Shown: positions 34,520 through 42,877 of the stretch, in pieces
How the letters are laid out: every line of letters begins with the position of its first letter
Numbering within the stretch: the stretch's first letter is position 1
Assembly: GCF_902859585.1 (NCBI RefSeq)
Contig: NZ_CADIJM010000006.1
Span: 1 to 64,000, forward strand
From: Achromobacter animicus
Lineage (GTDB): Bacteria > Pseudomonadota > Gammaproteobacteria > Burkholderiales > Burkholderiaceae_B
Length of the DNA stretch: 64,000 bases
Reading direction: 5' to 3'
The notes under the pieces: model-generated
What the model saw: only the letters and a program-made list of their open reading frames with translations
Database searches by the model: none
What the model was told of the DNA's origin: nothing
Program-made: the position numbers and the translations under genes

Positions 34520-35460
34520 TGCGTGCCGGGCTGTTGGTGCTGTTCGTCGTGCTGTGCGGCGCGTCCCTCCTGGTCGGGGCGCGGCAGTTGGCCTGGACGC
34601 AGCTCTTCACGCTGTCGGGCGACGCGTGGCTGACGCTGACCGCCAGCCGCCTGCCGCGGCTGGCCGCGCTGGTGCTGACGGGCGTCGGCCTGTCGGTGTG
34701 CGGTGTGATCCTGCAGCACATCGTGCGCAACAAGTTCGTCGAACCCGCCACCTGCGGCGGGCTGGACGCCGCCAAGCTGGGCATCCTGGTTGCGCTGACG
34801 GTGGCGCCGTCGATGGGGCCGGGCGGGCGGATGGCGTTTGCGCTGGCATTCTGCTTTGCAGCCAGCCTGGCCTTCGTCATGATCGTGCGCCGCATCCGGT
34901 TCAAGAACACGGTGCTGGTGCCCGTGATGGGGCTGATGTTCGGCGGTGTGCTGAGCGCGCTGGCCGAATTCCATGCCTATCGCAACAACATCCTGCAAAG
35001 CATGCAGGGCTGGCTGCTGGGCGACTTCTCCAAGATCGTGCAGGGCAATTACGAGATCATCTATCTCATCCTGCCGATCGTCGTGCTGACGTACCTGTAT
35101 GCGCACCGCTTCACGGTGGCCGGCATGGGCGAGGACATGGCCGCAAGCCTGGGGCTGAATTATCCGGCCACCGTCGCGCTGGGCCTGATGCTGGTGGCGG
35201 TCACGGTGTCGGCCACGGTCATCACGGTGGGCGCGATTCCGTTCGTGGGTTTGGTGGTGCCCAATCTGGTCGCGCTCCACTATGGCGACAACCTGGGCCG
35301 CACGCTGCCCGTCGTCGCCTTGGGCGGCGCGTCGCTGCTGCTGGTCTGCGACATCCTGGGGCGCGTGCTGATCTATCCGTTCGAAGTGCCCATTGGCCTG
35401 ACGGCGGGGGGCGTGGGCGGCGTCCTGTTCCTGGCGCTGATTCTCTGGAAGCACCGATGA
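34519..35460 (+). CDS. Iron-siderophore ABC permease 1 (FecCD family, CeuB/VctD-like)
   Basis: The 313-residue protein with about nine membrane helices carries FecCD motifs such as TASRLPRLAALVLTGVGLSVCGVILQHIVRNKFVEPATCG near the N-terminus and VGAIPFVGLVVPNLVALHYGDNLGRTLP before the last helices. Its ATG shares one base with the previous stop (TGATG), indicating tight coupling. The subfamily is that of catecholate importers (CeuBCDE of Campylobacter, VctPDGC of Vibrio, YclNOPQ of Bacillus). Confidence 0.92.
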   Translation: MRAGLLVLFVVLCGASLLVGARQLAWTQLFTLSGDAWLTLTASRLPRLAALVLTGVGLSVCGVILQHIVRNKFVEPATCGGLDAAKLGILVALTVAPSMGPGGRMAFALAFCFAASLAFVMIVRRIRFKNTVLVPVMGLMFGGVLSALAEFHAYRNNILQSMQGWLLGDFSKIVQGNYEIIYLILPIVVLTYLYAHRFTVAGMGEDMAASLGLNYPATVALGLMLVAVTVSATVITVGAIPFVGLVVPNLVALHYGDNLGRTLPVVALGGASLLLVCDILGRVLIYPFEVPIGLTAGGVGGVLFLALILWKHR

Positions 35461-36407
35461 TGCGCGCAGCTTCCCGGAACGCGGTCTGGATGGCGGTCAT
35501 CGCGTTGGCCGTGGTGTTCCTGTTTTTCCGGTCGGGCCTGGACTTCGACTACGTCATCCCCAAACGCCTCGCGCGGCTGGCGGCCATGGTGATCGGCGGC
35601 GTCTGCATCGCGTGGTCGTCGATCGTGTTCCAGACACTGACCGGCAACCGGATCCTCACGCCCGCCATCATGGGCTACGAGGCGGTGTACCTGCTGCTGC
35701 AGTCCGTGTTGATCCTGGCGCTGGGCACGCAAAGCCTGGTGCTGCTGGGGCCGAACGGCAACTTCCTGGTCTCGGTCCTGGTGATGCTGGCGTATTCGTG
35801 GATCCTGCATCGCTGGCTGTTCCACCGCGGCAGGCAGAACGTGTACTTCCTGCTGTTGGTGGGACTGGTGCTGACCATGGTGATCGGCACCTTCACGCAG
35901 TTCGTGCAACTGAAGACCAGTCCGGGCGAGTTCTCGATCCTGCTGGGCTTTACCCAGGCCTCGTTCGGCAAGGCCGAGCCGGCGCAGTTGCTGGCATCCG
36001 CCGCCGTTGTTGCCGCGGTATGCCTGGCCGGACGCAGGCAATTGCCGACGCTGGACGTCCTGTCGCTGGGGCGTGACCAGGCCATGTCGCTGGGTGTTGA
36101 CCATCCGCGGGCCGTGCAACTGCATCTGGCCTTGATCGCGGTGCTGGTTGCCGTTTCCACCAGCCTGCTGGGACCCACGGCGTTCATGGGCATCTTCGTG
36201 GCCAACACCGCGTATGCCCTGGCACGCACACGCCGGCATCGCGTCACATTGCCCACCGGCTGCGCCATCGCCGCCGGCATGTTCATCCTGGCCCAGCTCG
36301 CGGTCGAATACATCTTCAACTACAAGACCACCGTCGGGATCCTGGTCAACCTGGTGTGCGGCGGCTGGTTTCTCGCGCTGATGGCGCGCACGCGGGGCGC
36401 CGCATGA
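35457..36407 (+). CDS. Iron-siderophore ABC permease 2 (FecCD family, CeuC/VctG-like)
   Basis: This 316-residue protein is the second half of the permease heterodimer. Typical features are RLARLAAMVIGGVCIAWSSIVFQTLTGNRILTPAIMGYEAVY near the N-terminus and LLGPTAFMGIFVANTAYALA later. Two adjacent ATGs (35457, 35460) overlap the stop of permease 1. The open frame extends far upstream of these starts inside permease 1, but that part is an out-of-frame artefact. Confidence 0.92.
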   Translation: MMRAASRNAVWMAVIALAVVFLFFRSGLDFDYVIPKRLARLAAMVIGGVCIAWSSIVFQTLTGNRILTPAIMGYEAVYLLLQSVLILALGTQSLVLLGPNGNFLVSVLVMLAYSWILHRWLFHRGRQNVYFLLLVGLVLTMVIGTFTQFVQLKTSPGEFSILLGFTQASFGKAEPAQLLASAAVVAAVCLAGRRQLPTLDVLSLGRDQAMSLGVDHPRAVQLHLALIAVLVAVSTSLLGPTAFMGIFVANTAYALARTRRHRVTLPTGCAIAAGMFILAQLAVEYIFNYKTTVGILVNLVCGGWFLALMARTRGAA

Positions 36408-37180
36408 TCACGACCAGAAATCTTTGCAAAATCCATGGCGCGAAAGCGGTCCTGCGCGACGTGAGCCTGCAGTTCCCCCAAGGCAAGCTGACATCGCTCA
36501 TCGGCCCGAACGGCGCGGGCAAGACCACGCTCCTGATGATGATGGCGCGGTTGATGGAACCGACGCAGGGCGACGTCTTCATCGGCGACCGCAACGTGGC
36601 GGACATGCGCCGCGCCGATTACGCGCGGCGCGTCGCAACCTTGCGCCAGTCTCCCGACTTCAACCTGCGGCTCACGGTGGATGACTTGGTGGCATTCGGG
36701 CGCTTTCCCTACAGCCGCGGCGCCTTGACGCCGCAGGACATGCAGGCGATCGACGAGGCCATCTCGTTTCTATCGCTGGAGCCGCTGCGCCGCGCCTACC
36801 TGGACGAGCTGAGCGGCGGCCAGCGGCAGATGGCGTTCATGGCCATGACCATCGCGCAGCAGACCGATTGCCTGCTGCTGGACGAGCCGCTGAACAACCT
36901 GGACATCCGGCACGCAGTCCAGATCATGCGTGCGCTGCGCCGCCTGAGCGACGACCACGGCCGCACCGTGATCCTGGTCGTGCACGACATCAACTTCGCG
37001 GCCAGCTATTCGGACCATGTCGTCGCGCTGAAGGGCGGGGTGGTGCATTGCGCGGGCGCGGTGCATGAGGTCATGACCGAAGACCGGCTGCGCGACCTGT
37101 ATGGACTGGATTTCGAGATCACGCAGGGCGATCGCGGTCGTCTGTGCAACTACTTCAATCCCCCTGGAGAACTGAAATGA
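36404..37180 (+). CDS. Iron-siderophore ABC transporter ATPase (CeuD/VctC-like)
   Basis: The 258-residue ATP-binding protein has Walker A GPNGAGKTT (34-42), Q-loop LRQSPDFN, signature LSGGQRQ, Walker B CLLLDEPLNNLD and the H-loop His in VVHDINFA. It energises the two FecCD permeases. Its ATG overlaps the permease 2 stop by 4 bp (ATGA). Confidence 0.95.
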   Translation: MITTRNLCKIHGAKAVLRDVSLQFPQGKLTSLIGPNGAGKTTLLMMMARLMEPTQGDVFIGDRNVADMRRADYARRVATLRQSPDFNLRLTVDDLVAFGRFPYSRGALTPQDMQAIDEAISFLSLEPLRRAYLDELSGGQRQMAFMAMTIAQQTDCLLLDEPLNNLDIRHAVQIMRALRRLSDDHGRTVILVVHDINFAASYSDHVVALKGGVVHCAGAVHEVMTEDRLRDLYGLDFEITQGDRGRLCNYFNPPGELK

Positions 37181-38205
37181 TCCTGTCGCACTGGCCGAGG
37201 GCGATGCTGCTAGCCGCGGCATTGGCCGCAACAGCGGCGCTGCACGGCTGCGGGCAAGCCACGGACACGCCCAAGGCCGCGGCGGCATCGGCCGCCGCGG
37301 CAACGGCCGCCGCGGCACCCGCGGATGCGCCGTCGCAGAATGCTTATGTTCCGATCACCGTCAAACACAAGCTGGGCGAGACCGTGATCGACCGGCTGCC
37401 GCAGCGCGTGGTGGCCCTAGACATGAACGAAGTCGATTTTCTGGACGAGCTGGGCGTCCCCGTCGTGGGCATGCCCAAGGACTTCGTGCCGCACTTCCTG
37501 GTCCGCTACCGCGACGCGCCCGACGTGCAGGACATGGGCGCCATCGTCCAGCCGAATCTGGAGCGCGTGCACGCGGCAAAGCCGGATCTCATCCTGATCA
37601 CCTCGCTGCAGGCGAACCACTACAAGGAGCTGAGCCAGATCGCGCCCACCGTCCACTTCGACGTGGACTACCGCGACAGTCAGGCCGACCACATCGAGAT
37701 CGTCAAGGACCATCTGCTGACGCTGGGGCGCATTTTCGGCAAGGAGGACCTTGCCCGCAGGAAGGCGGCTGATCTGGACGCCAAGGTTGAAGCGGCCCGC
37801 GCGCTCATCCGCGACCGTCCGGAAACGGCCCTCGTCGTGCTGCACAACAACGGCGCCTTCAGTTCATTCGGCGTGCATTCCCGCTACGGCTTCATCTTCA
37901 AGGCGCTGGGCGTGAAACCGGCCAGTCCCTTGGCCGATGGCGGCCTGCATGGCCAGCCGATCTCCAGCGAATTCATCCAGCAGGCGAACCCGGGCATCGT
38001 CTACGTGGTCGACCGCACGGCCGTGATGGAACGCCGGCCGGCCCTGAACGCCGAGACGCTGGGCAACCCGCTGCTGCGTCAGACGGCCGCGTGGCAAGAC
38101 GGCCGCGTGGTCTTTGCCGACGCCGAAGCCTGGTATGTCACTGCCGCCAGCGTGAAGTCGCTGCATCTCATGATCGACGAAGTCATGAGGCCTTACCGGA
38201 ACTGA
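37177..38205 (+). CDS. Siderophore-binding lipoprotein (CeuE/YclQ-like)
   Basis: The 342-residue periplasmic binding protein has a lipoprotein signal (lipobox LHGC, Cys near 25), an Ala-rich tether (about 27-55) and a helical-backbone binding fold: KHKLGETVIDRLPQRVVALD near the start, VQPNLERVHAAKPDLILITS and RPETALVVLHNNGAFSSFGVHSRYGFI later. CeuE/VctP relatives bind tetradentate bis-catechol ferric complexes; the ligand here is inferred. It starts by a 4-bp overlap with the ATPase gene. Confidence 0.9.
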   Translation: MILSHWPRAMLLAAALAATAALHGCGQATDTPKAAAASAAAATAAAAPADAPSQNAYVPITVKHKLGETVIDRLPQRVVALDMNEVDFLDELGVPVVGMPKDFVPHFLVRYRDAPDVQDMGAIVQPNLERVHAAKPDLILITSLQANHYKELSQIAPTVHFDVDYRDSQADHIEIVKDHLLTLGRIFGKEDLARRKAADLDAKVEAARALIRDRPETALVVLHNNGAFSSFGVHSRYGFIFKALGVKPASPLADGGLHGQPISSEFIQQANPGIVYVVDRTAVMERRPALNAETLGNPLLRQTAAWQDGRVVFADAEAWYVTAASVKSLHLMIDEVMRPYRN

Positions 38206-38260
38206 TTCCTCAAGACGCCCCGCGCGTCATTGCCGATCCAAACGTAAATGATTCCCAGTC

Positions 38261-38276
38261 GCCCGGATTGCCGGGC
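38261..38276 (+). other. Stem-loop between binding-protein and receptor genes
   Basis: GCCCGG-ATTG-CCGGGC, a perfect 6-bp stem with a 4-nt loop, lies 56 nt after the binding-protein stop and 30 bp before the receptor start. It has no T tail. Confidence 0.5.
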
Positions 38277-38305
38277 GATCCCAGCTCAACTGAACGGAGC
38301 ATTCC

Positions 38306-40522
38306 ATGAGCAAACGTCGCCATAGCGGCCGCGTCGCACGTCCTTCGCCGCTAGCCGGGCAGGCAAAGCCCGCCTTTTCCTTGAACCCTTTCGTCGCCGC
38401 CGTGTTCGGCCTTACGCTGGGCGCCGCGGTTGCGACGCCGGCGTGGGCGCAGCAGGAGGCGGGTGTGAAGACCCTGCCCACGGTGACCGTCACGGGCCAG
38501 GCCGATGCGCAGGAAGCGCCGTCAACGCCCTACGCCGGTGGCCAGGTCACGTACGGCGGCCGTGTAGGCTTCCTGGGCGACAAGGACTTCATGGACACGC
38601 CGTTCTCCGTCATCAACTACACGGAAAAGTACATCGAGGACCTGCAGGCCAAGGACATCACCGATGTCATCGCCCGCACGGACCCGTCGGTGTTCAGCAA
38701 CGGCGTGTCGGGCGCGTGGAGCGAAAACTACTCGATCCGCGGCTTCTCGTCCGCCACCACCGACATGACGTTCAACGGGCTGGCCGGCATGGCGCCTTAC
38801 TACCGGACGTCGCCCGAGATGTTCGAGCGGATCGAGGTCTTGAAGGGCCCGTCCGCCTTGCTGAACGGCATGCCTCCCGGCGGTTCGGTCGGCGGCACGG
38901 TCAACCTGGTGTCCAAGCGCGCCGGCGCCGAGCCGCTGACGCGCCTGACGGCCACCTACATGTCGGACGCGCAGTTCGGCGGGCACCTGGACATGGGTCG
39001 GCGCTTCGGCGAGAAACAGCAGTTCGGCATCCGGTTCAACGGCATGTACCGCAACGGCAACGGTCCCGTCGACGACCAGAAAAAGCGCGCGCAACTGGCG
39101 TCGCTGGGCCTGGACTGGCGCGGCGAGCGGGTCCGCATCTCCGCCGATCTGTACGACACCGATGAGCGCATCGACGGCGTGACGCGCGGCATCAACCTTG
39201 CGCCCGGCATCGGCGTGCCCAAGCCGCCCAAACCCGAAACCCTGTTGAACCCGGATTGGGCCTACGTGAAGAACCAGGATCGCGGCGCCATGATCCGCGG
39301 CGAATTCGACGTCACCGACAAGCTGATGGCGTACGCGGCCATCGGCACCAGCCGTTCCGAATACACCTACAGCGGCGCCATGTCGGCGCAGGTGTTCAAC
39401 GATGCCGGCGACTTCCGCACGTCGATGGGGCAACTAAACATGGAGGTGGACAAGACCTCCGGCGACGCGGGCCTGCGCGGCAAACTGCAGACCGGCGCGA
39501 TCAAGCATCAGTGGGTGCTGAACGCCACGTACTACTCCGATGATCAACACGATTACGGCCGCCGCTCGGTGCCCGGCGCGGACTGGGTCACCAACATCTA
39601 CAACCCCGTCTGGGGTCCGGCGCCCGCCGGCGTTTTTCCCCCCATCATGCACAGCAAGACGCGCATGATCAGCTATGGCTTGGCCGACACCTTGTCCTTT
39701 GCGGAGGACCGCGTGCAACTGACGCTGGGCGCGCGCCGCCAGGAGGTCCGCACCGACAGCTTCAGCGTCGCCACCGGCGCGCGCACCAGCCGCTATGACG
39801 CCCACGCCACGACGCCCGCCGCCGCGCTGCTCGTCAAGGCGACGGACAACATTTCCGTGTACGCGAACTACATCGAGGGCCTCTCCAAGGGTCAGTCCGC
39901 GCCCGCCACCGCGGCCAACGCAGGCGAGCTCTTTGCGCCCTTCAAGACCAAGCAGAAGGAGATCGGCCTGAAGGTCGACCTGGGCGACTTCACCCATACG
40001 CTGGCGCTGTTTGAAATCGAGCGCCCCAGCAGCTACACCGATCCGGTCACAAACATGTTCTCGTTCGGCGGCGAGCAGCGCAACCAGGGCGTGGAATGGG
40101 GCTTCTTCGGCGAACCGCTGCGTGGCGTGCGCCTGATCGGCGGCGTCGCCTACATCGATCCCAAGGTGACAAAAGCGGCCGTCGCGGCCAACGAGGGCAA
40201 GCAGGCCACCGGCATCCCGAGGCTACAGGGCAAACTTGGCGTGGAATGGGACGTGCCGGCGGTGCAGGGGCTGACGTTGACGGCCAACGCGACCTCGGTG
40301 TCCAAGCAGTACATCAGCGCGGACAACTCGCTGTCGGTGGGCGGGCGCACCACGTACGACATCGGCGCGCGCTACGCCACGAAGGTGGCGGACCGCCAGG
40401 TGGTGCTGCGCGCCGCCATCAATAATCTGACGAACAAGGCCTATTGGGGCATGCCGCAGCTCTCCAGCCTGGCACTGGGCGCGCCGCGCACGTTCATGCT
40501 GTCGGCGTCGATGGACTTCTAA
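38306..40522 (+). CDS. TonB-dependent siderophore receptor
   Basis: The 738-residue outer-membrane receptor has a long signal peptide (about 1-48, ending PAWAQ), a TonB box-like segment (KTLPTVTVTG), a plug domain (about 75-215, with IRGFSSATTDMTFNGL and IEVLKGPSALLNGMPPGGSVGGTVN) and a 22-strand barrel ending in the terminal Phe (SASMDF). It belongs to the siderophore (FhuA/FpvA-like) branch. It has GGAG before the ATG and probably serves the upstream importer. Its 3' end overlaps the convergent EamA gene by 29 bp. Confidence 0.93.
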   Translation: MSKRRHSGRVARPSPLAGQAKPAFSLNPFVAAVFGLTLGAAVATPAWAQQEAGVKTLPTVTVTGQADAQEAPSTPYAGGQVTYGGRVGFLGDKDFMDTPFSVINYTEKYIEDLQAKDITDVIARTDPSVFSNGVSGAWSENYSIRGFSSATTDMTFNGLAGMAPYYRTSPEMFERIEVLKGPSALLNGMPPGGSVGGTVNLVSKRAGAEPLTRLTATYMSDAQFGGHLDMGRRFGEKQQFGIRFNGMYRNGNGPVDDQKKRAQLASLGLDWRGERVRISADLYDTDERIDGVTRGINLAPGIGVPKPPKPETLLNPDWAYVKNQDRGAMIRGEFDVTDKLMAYAAIGTSRSEYTYSGAMSAQVFNDAGDFRTSMGQLNMEVDKTSGDAGLRGKLQTGAIKHQWVLNATYYSDDQHDYGRRSVPGADWVTNIYNPVWGPAPAGVFPPIMHSKTRMISYGLADTLSFAEDRVQLTLGARRQEVRTDSFSVATGARTSRYDAHATTPAAALLVKATDNISVYANYIEGLSKGQSAPATAANAGELFAPFKTKQKEIGLKVDLGDFTHTLALFEIERPSSYTDPVTNMFSFGGEQRNQGVEWGFFGEPLRGVRLIGGVAYIDPKVTKAAVAANEGKQATGIPRLQGKLGVEWDVPAVQGLTLTANATSVSKQYISADNSLSVGGRTTYDIGARYATKVADRQVVLRAAINNLTNKAYWGMPQLSSLALGAPRTFMLSASMDF

Positions 40523-41393
40523 GGGGGCCCAGCGCCAGAAACACCCCGGCCGCCATGATGAGCCCCATGCCCGCCAGCGCCAGCGCGTCTGGCGGGCGCT
40601 GGAACCAGAACGTGCTGAAGCCCAGCGCCAGCAGCAACTGGAAGTAGTTCAGCGGCGCGAGCGTCGCGGCCGGGACGCGCTGGAAGGCGGCGATCAGCAG
40701 GATCTGCGCCAGTCCGCTGCATGCGCCCAACGCAAGAATGATGGCGGTGTCCGCCGGTCCCGGCCAGGGATCGGGCAGGAAGAAGGGCGCCGGCAGCGCC
40801 GTCACGATGAGGCAGATGAACGCGGTGTACGCATACTGCACCGGCCCCGGCACCTTGTTCGACAGCTTTCGCGTCAGCACCTGGAAGATCGCGTAACTGA
40901 CGGCGGACACCGCCATCAGCAACGTGCCCAGCAGAGGCAGGTCGCCGCCGGGCCGCACGATCAGCAGCATGCCGCCAAACCCCGCAGCCACGGCGCCCCA
41001 TTGCGCCGCGCGGACGCGTTCGCCCAGCATCCAGGGCGACAGCGCCACCATGATGAGCGGGGCCGTGAAGTAGATGGCGGTGGCTTCGGACAGCGGCATC
41101 CAGATCAGCGCGGTCATGAAGCAAGTGGCCACCGTGGCCAGCATGACGCCGCGCAGCACCAGCAGCGGCTTTTCCGGCGCGTCGCGCAGGCGCAGGCCGC
41201 GCCCATGGCGCCACAGCATGCCCATCGCCAGCGTCACCACCGCCAGGTAGCGCATCACGTTCAGGAAGGGCGCGGGGTAGCGTTCCAGCAACTGCTTGGT
41301 GCCCGCGTCGAAGGTGGCAAACGCCACCAGCGCCGCAAAGAACAGCAGGATGCCGGTCTGGCGCGCGGGCGTTGATCCGGTCAGGGCGCTCAT
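40494..41393 (-). CDS. EamA/DMT-family membrane transporter
   Basis: The 299-residue protein has ten predicted membrane helices in two EamA repeats (first ILLFFAALVAFATFDAGTKQLL, second around TLLMAVSAVSYAIFQVLTRKL). The substrate is unknown; family members export amino acids, metabolites or drugs. It is the last gene of a minus-strand series (regulator, amidase, peptide-type ABC, cupin, acetylpolyamine amidohydrolase), which suggests export of a product of that pathway. The start at 41393 (MSALTGS) is chosen over 41426 because the extra residues are not membrane-like. Confidence 0.88.
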   Translation of the reverse strand: MSALTGSTPARQTGILLFFAALVAFATFDAGTKQLLERYPAPFLNVMRYLAVVTLAMGMLWRHGRGLRLRDAPEKPLLVLRGVMLATVATCFMTALIWMPLSEATAIYFTAPLIMVALSPWMLGERVRAAQWGAVAAGFGGMLLIVRPGGDLPLLGTLLMAVSAVSYAIFQVLTRKLSNKVPGPVQYAYTAFICLIVTALPAPFFLPDPWPGPADTAIILALGACSGLAQILLIAAFQRVPAATLAPLNYFQLLLALGFSTFWFQRPPDALALAGMGLIMAAGVFLALGPLRSPSTPTA

Positions 41394-41438
41394 CCGGCGC
41401 ACGTGCTCATGCACGCCTTTGCGCACCCCCGGGCATGG

Positions 41439-42503
41439 TCACTTGCCGCCACGGTCGAATCCTTCAAGAAACGCGTCCAGCGCCGGTCCGATCGCCTCGA
41501 CCATGTAGCCGCCTTCCTGCACCACCACGGTCGGCACGCCCAGACCGGCGACGCGCGCGCCGATGTCGCGGTAGGCGTCGATGTCCAACCGGAGCACGCT
41601 GATGGGATCGTCCTTGTACGTGTCGAACCCCAGCGGCAAAACCAGCGCCTCGGGCGCATAGCCCGCCAAGGCGTCCAGCGCCGTGTCCAGCGCCTGCAGG
41701 AATTCCGCGTTGCCGCAGCCGTGCGCCAGCGGCAGGTTCAGGTTGTAGCCTTCGCCCGCACCGTGGCCGCGTTCGTGCGCGTAGCCGGTGTAGAAGGGGT
41801 AATAGCCCGCCGGGTCGGCATGAAGCGACACCGTCATCACATCCGGCCGCTGGTAGAAGATGTTCTGCGTGCCGTCGCCGTGATGCGCGTCCACGTCCAG
41901 CACCGCCACCTTTGACCACGTTTGCAGCAGCCGGCTGGCCGCGGCGGCGCTGCTGTTCAGGTAACAGAAGCCGCCCGCGCGATCGCGATGGGCGTGGTGG
42001 CCGGACGGCCGGCACAGCGCATACGCCACCCCGCCACCGCCCGCCACATGATCCGCCGCCGCCAGCGCGCTATGGGTGGACCGCAGCGCCGAGCGCCATG
42101 TCTGCGGCCCGATGGGGCAGGACAGGTCGCTCAGGTAGTACCCGGTCTGCGCCACGATGGACGGCGAGGGGCAGGGGCCGCGCCCGGCGGCATCGATGCG
42201 GCCGTTGTAGTACGGCGAGAGATTCGGCAGAACCTCCGGCCCGGGATCGACCCCCGGCGCCTTCAACGCCTGCCAGCGCGCAAAGGCCGTTTCCAGATAA
42301 TCCAGGTAATCCGCGCTGTGGACGTGTTCGAGCGGCTTGCGTCCATAGTCGGCCGGCGCTTCGACCTTGATGCCGCGGGCGGCCAGCGCCTGCTGCAGGT
42401 TCTCGGCGCGCGACGGCAGGTCGGTCGGGGCGCTGATGCGGCCCAGCCGCATGAATTGGCGGGGCGAATGCAGCAGCTGTTCTTCGGAAAAAAAGGCCTT
42501 CAT
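41439..42503 (-). CDS. Acetylpolyamine amidohydrolase (histone-deacetylase family)
   Basis: The 354-residue zinc hydrolase has the catalytic His pair at 169-170 (RPSGHHAH), zinc ligands Asp205 and His207 (VLDVDAHHGDG) and Asp294 (LGFDTYKDD), and transition-state Tyr333 (QEGGYM). These positions are offset by ten from those I recall for the Mycoplana enzyme (158-159, 195, 197, 284, 323). The long N-terminal insert typical of the dimeric polyamine deacetylases is present (about 80-140). It removes acetyl groups from acetylated polyamines or similar amides in the cytoplasm. Cotranscription with an amidase and an ABC importer suggests uptake and deacylation of an N-acylated amine. Confidence 0.9.
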   Translation of the reverse strand: MKAFFSEEQLLHSPRQFMRLGRISAPTDLPSRAENLQQALAARGIKVEAPADYGRKPLEHVHSADYLDYLETAFARWQALKAPGVDPGPEVLPNLSPYYNGRIDAAGRGPCPSPSIVAQTGYYLSDLSCPIGPQTWRSALRSTHSALAAADHVAGGGGVAYALCRPSGHHAHRDRAGGFCYLNSSAAAASRLLQTWSKVAVLDVDAHHGDGTQNIFYQRPDVMTVSLHADPAGYYPFYTGYAHERGHGAGEGYNLNLPLAHGCGNAEFLQALDTALDALAGYAPEALVLPLGFDTYKDDPISVLRLDIDAYRDIGARVAGLGVPTVVVQEGGYMVEAIGPALDAFLEGFDRGGK

Positions 42504-42550
42504 GGATATCCTCGCTCAGACCGTCCGGGTCAATGCCAGATGCGCGGGGC

Positions 42551-42841
42551 TCATGCCCGCTTCAGTTCGATCTCGACGAACACGAATTCCGTGTCGCTGG
42601 GATTGATGACGTTGTGCTCCACGCCGACCGGCCGGTAGTACGCCACGCCGGTGGTGAGCTGGCTGGTGACCTGGCCGGTGGGGGTGTCCAGCAGCAGCGG
42701 GCCGGTGGTCTGCGGCACCACCACGTAGTTCATGCCATGGCGGTGCCAGCCCGTCTCGCCACCCGGCGGGAAACGCCACTCGGTGACGGTGACCTGCTCG
42801 TTGTCGATCTGCACGGTGGGGATTGCGGCGGGGCGTTGCAT
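42551..42841 (-). CDS. Small single-domain cupin protein
   Basis: The 96-residue beta-barrel cupin has a metal-binding motif of the form GxxxxxHxH (PGGETGWHRHGMNYVV, His33 and His35) and a second motif VGVEHNVIN with His76. It could be a small dioxygenase, isomerase or sensor; the substrate is unknown. It lies 36 bp after the ABC ATPase gene and 47 bp before the amidohydrolase gene on the same strand, hence probably part of that pathway. Confidence 0.85.
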   Translation of the reverse strand: MQRPAAIPTVQIDNEQVTVTEWRFPPGGETGWHRHGMNYVVVPQTTGPLLLDTPTGQVTSQLTTGVAYYRPVGVEHNVINPSDTEFVFVEIELKRA

Positions 42842-42877
42842 AAGCGGTTCTCCTGAATGGCGATGACGGAATGGCGG

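Noticed and set aside
34554-35456. N-terminal extension of permease 2 through permease 1
   Set aside because: It is an out-of-frame reading of permease 1. The FecCD fold of permease 2 is complete from 35457.
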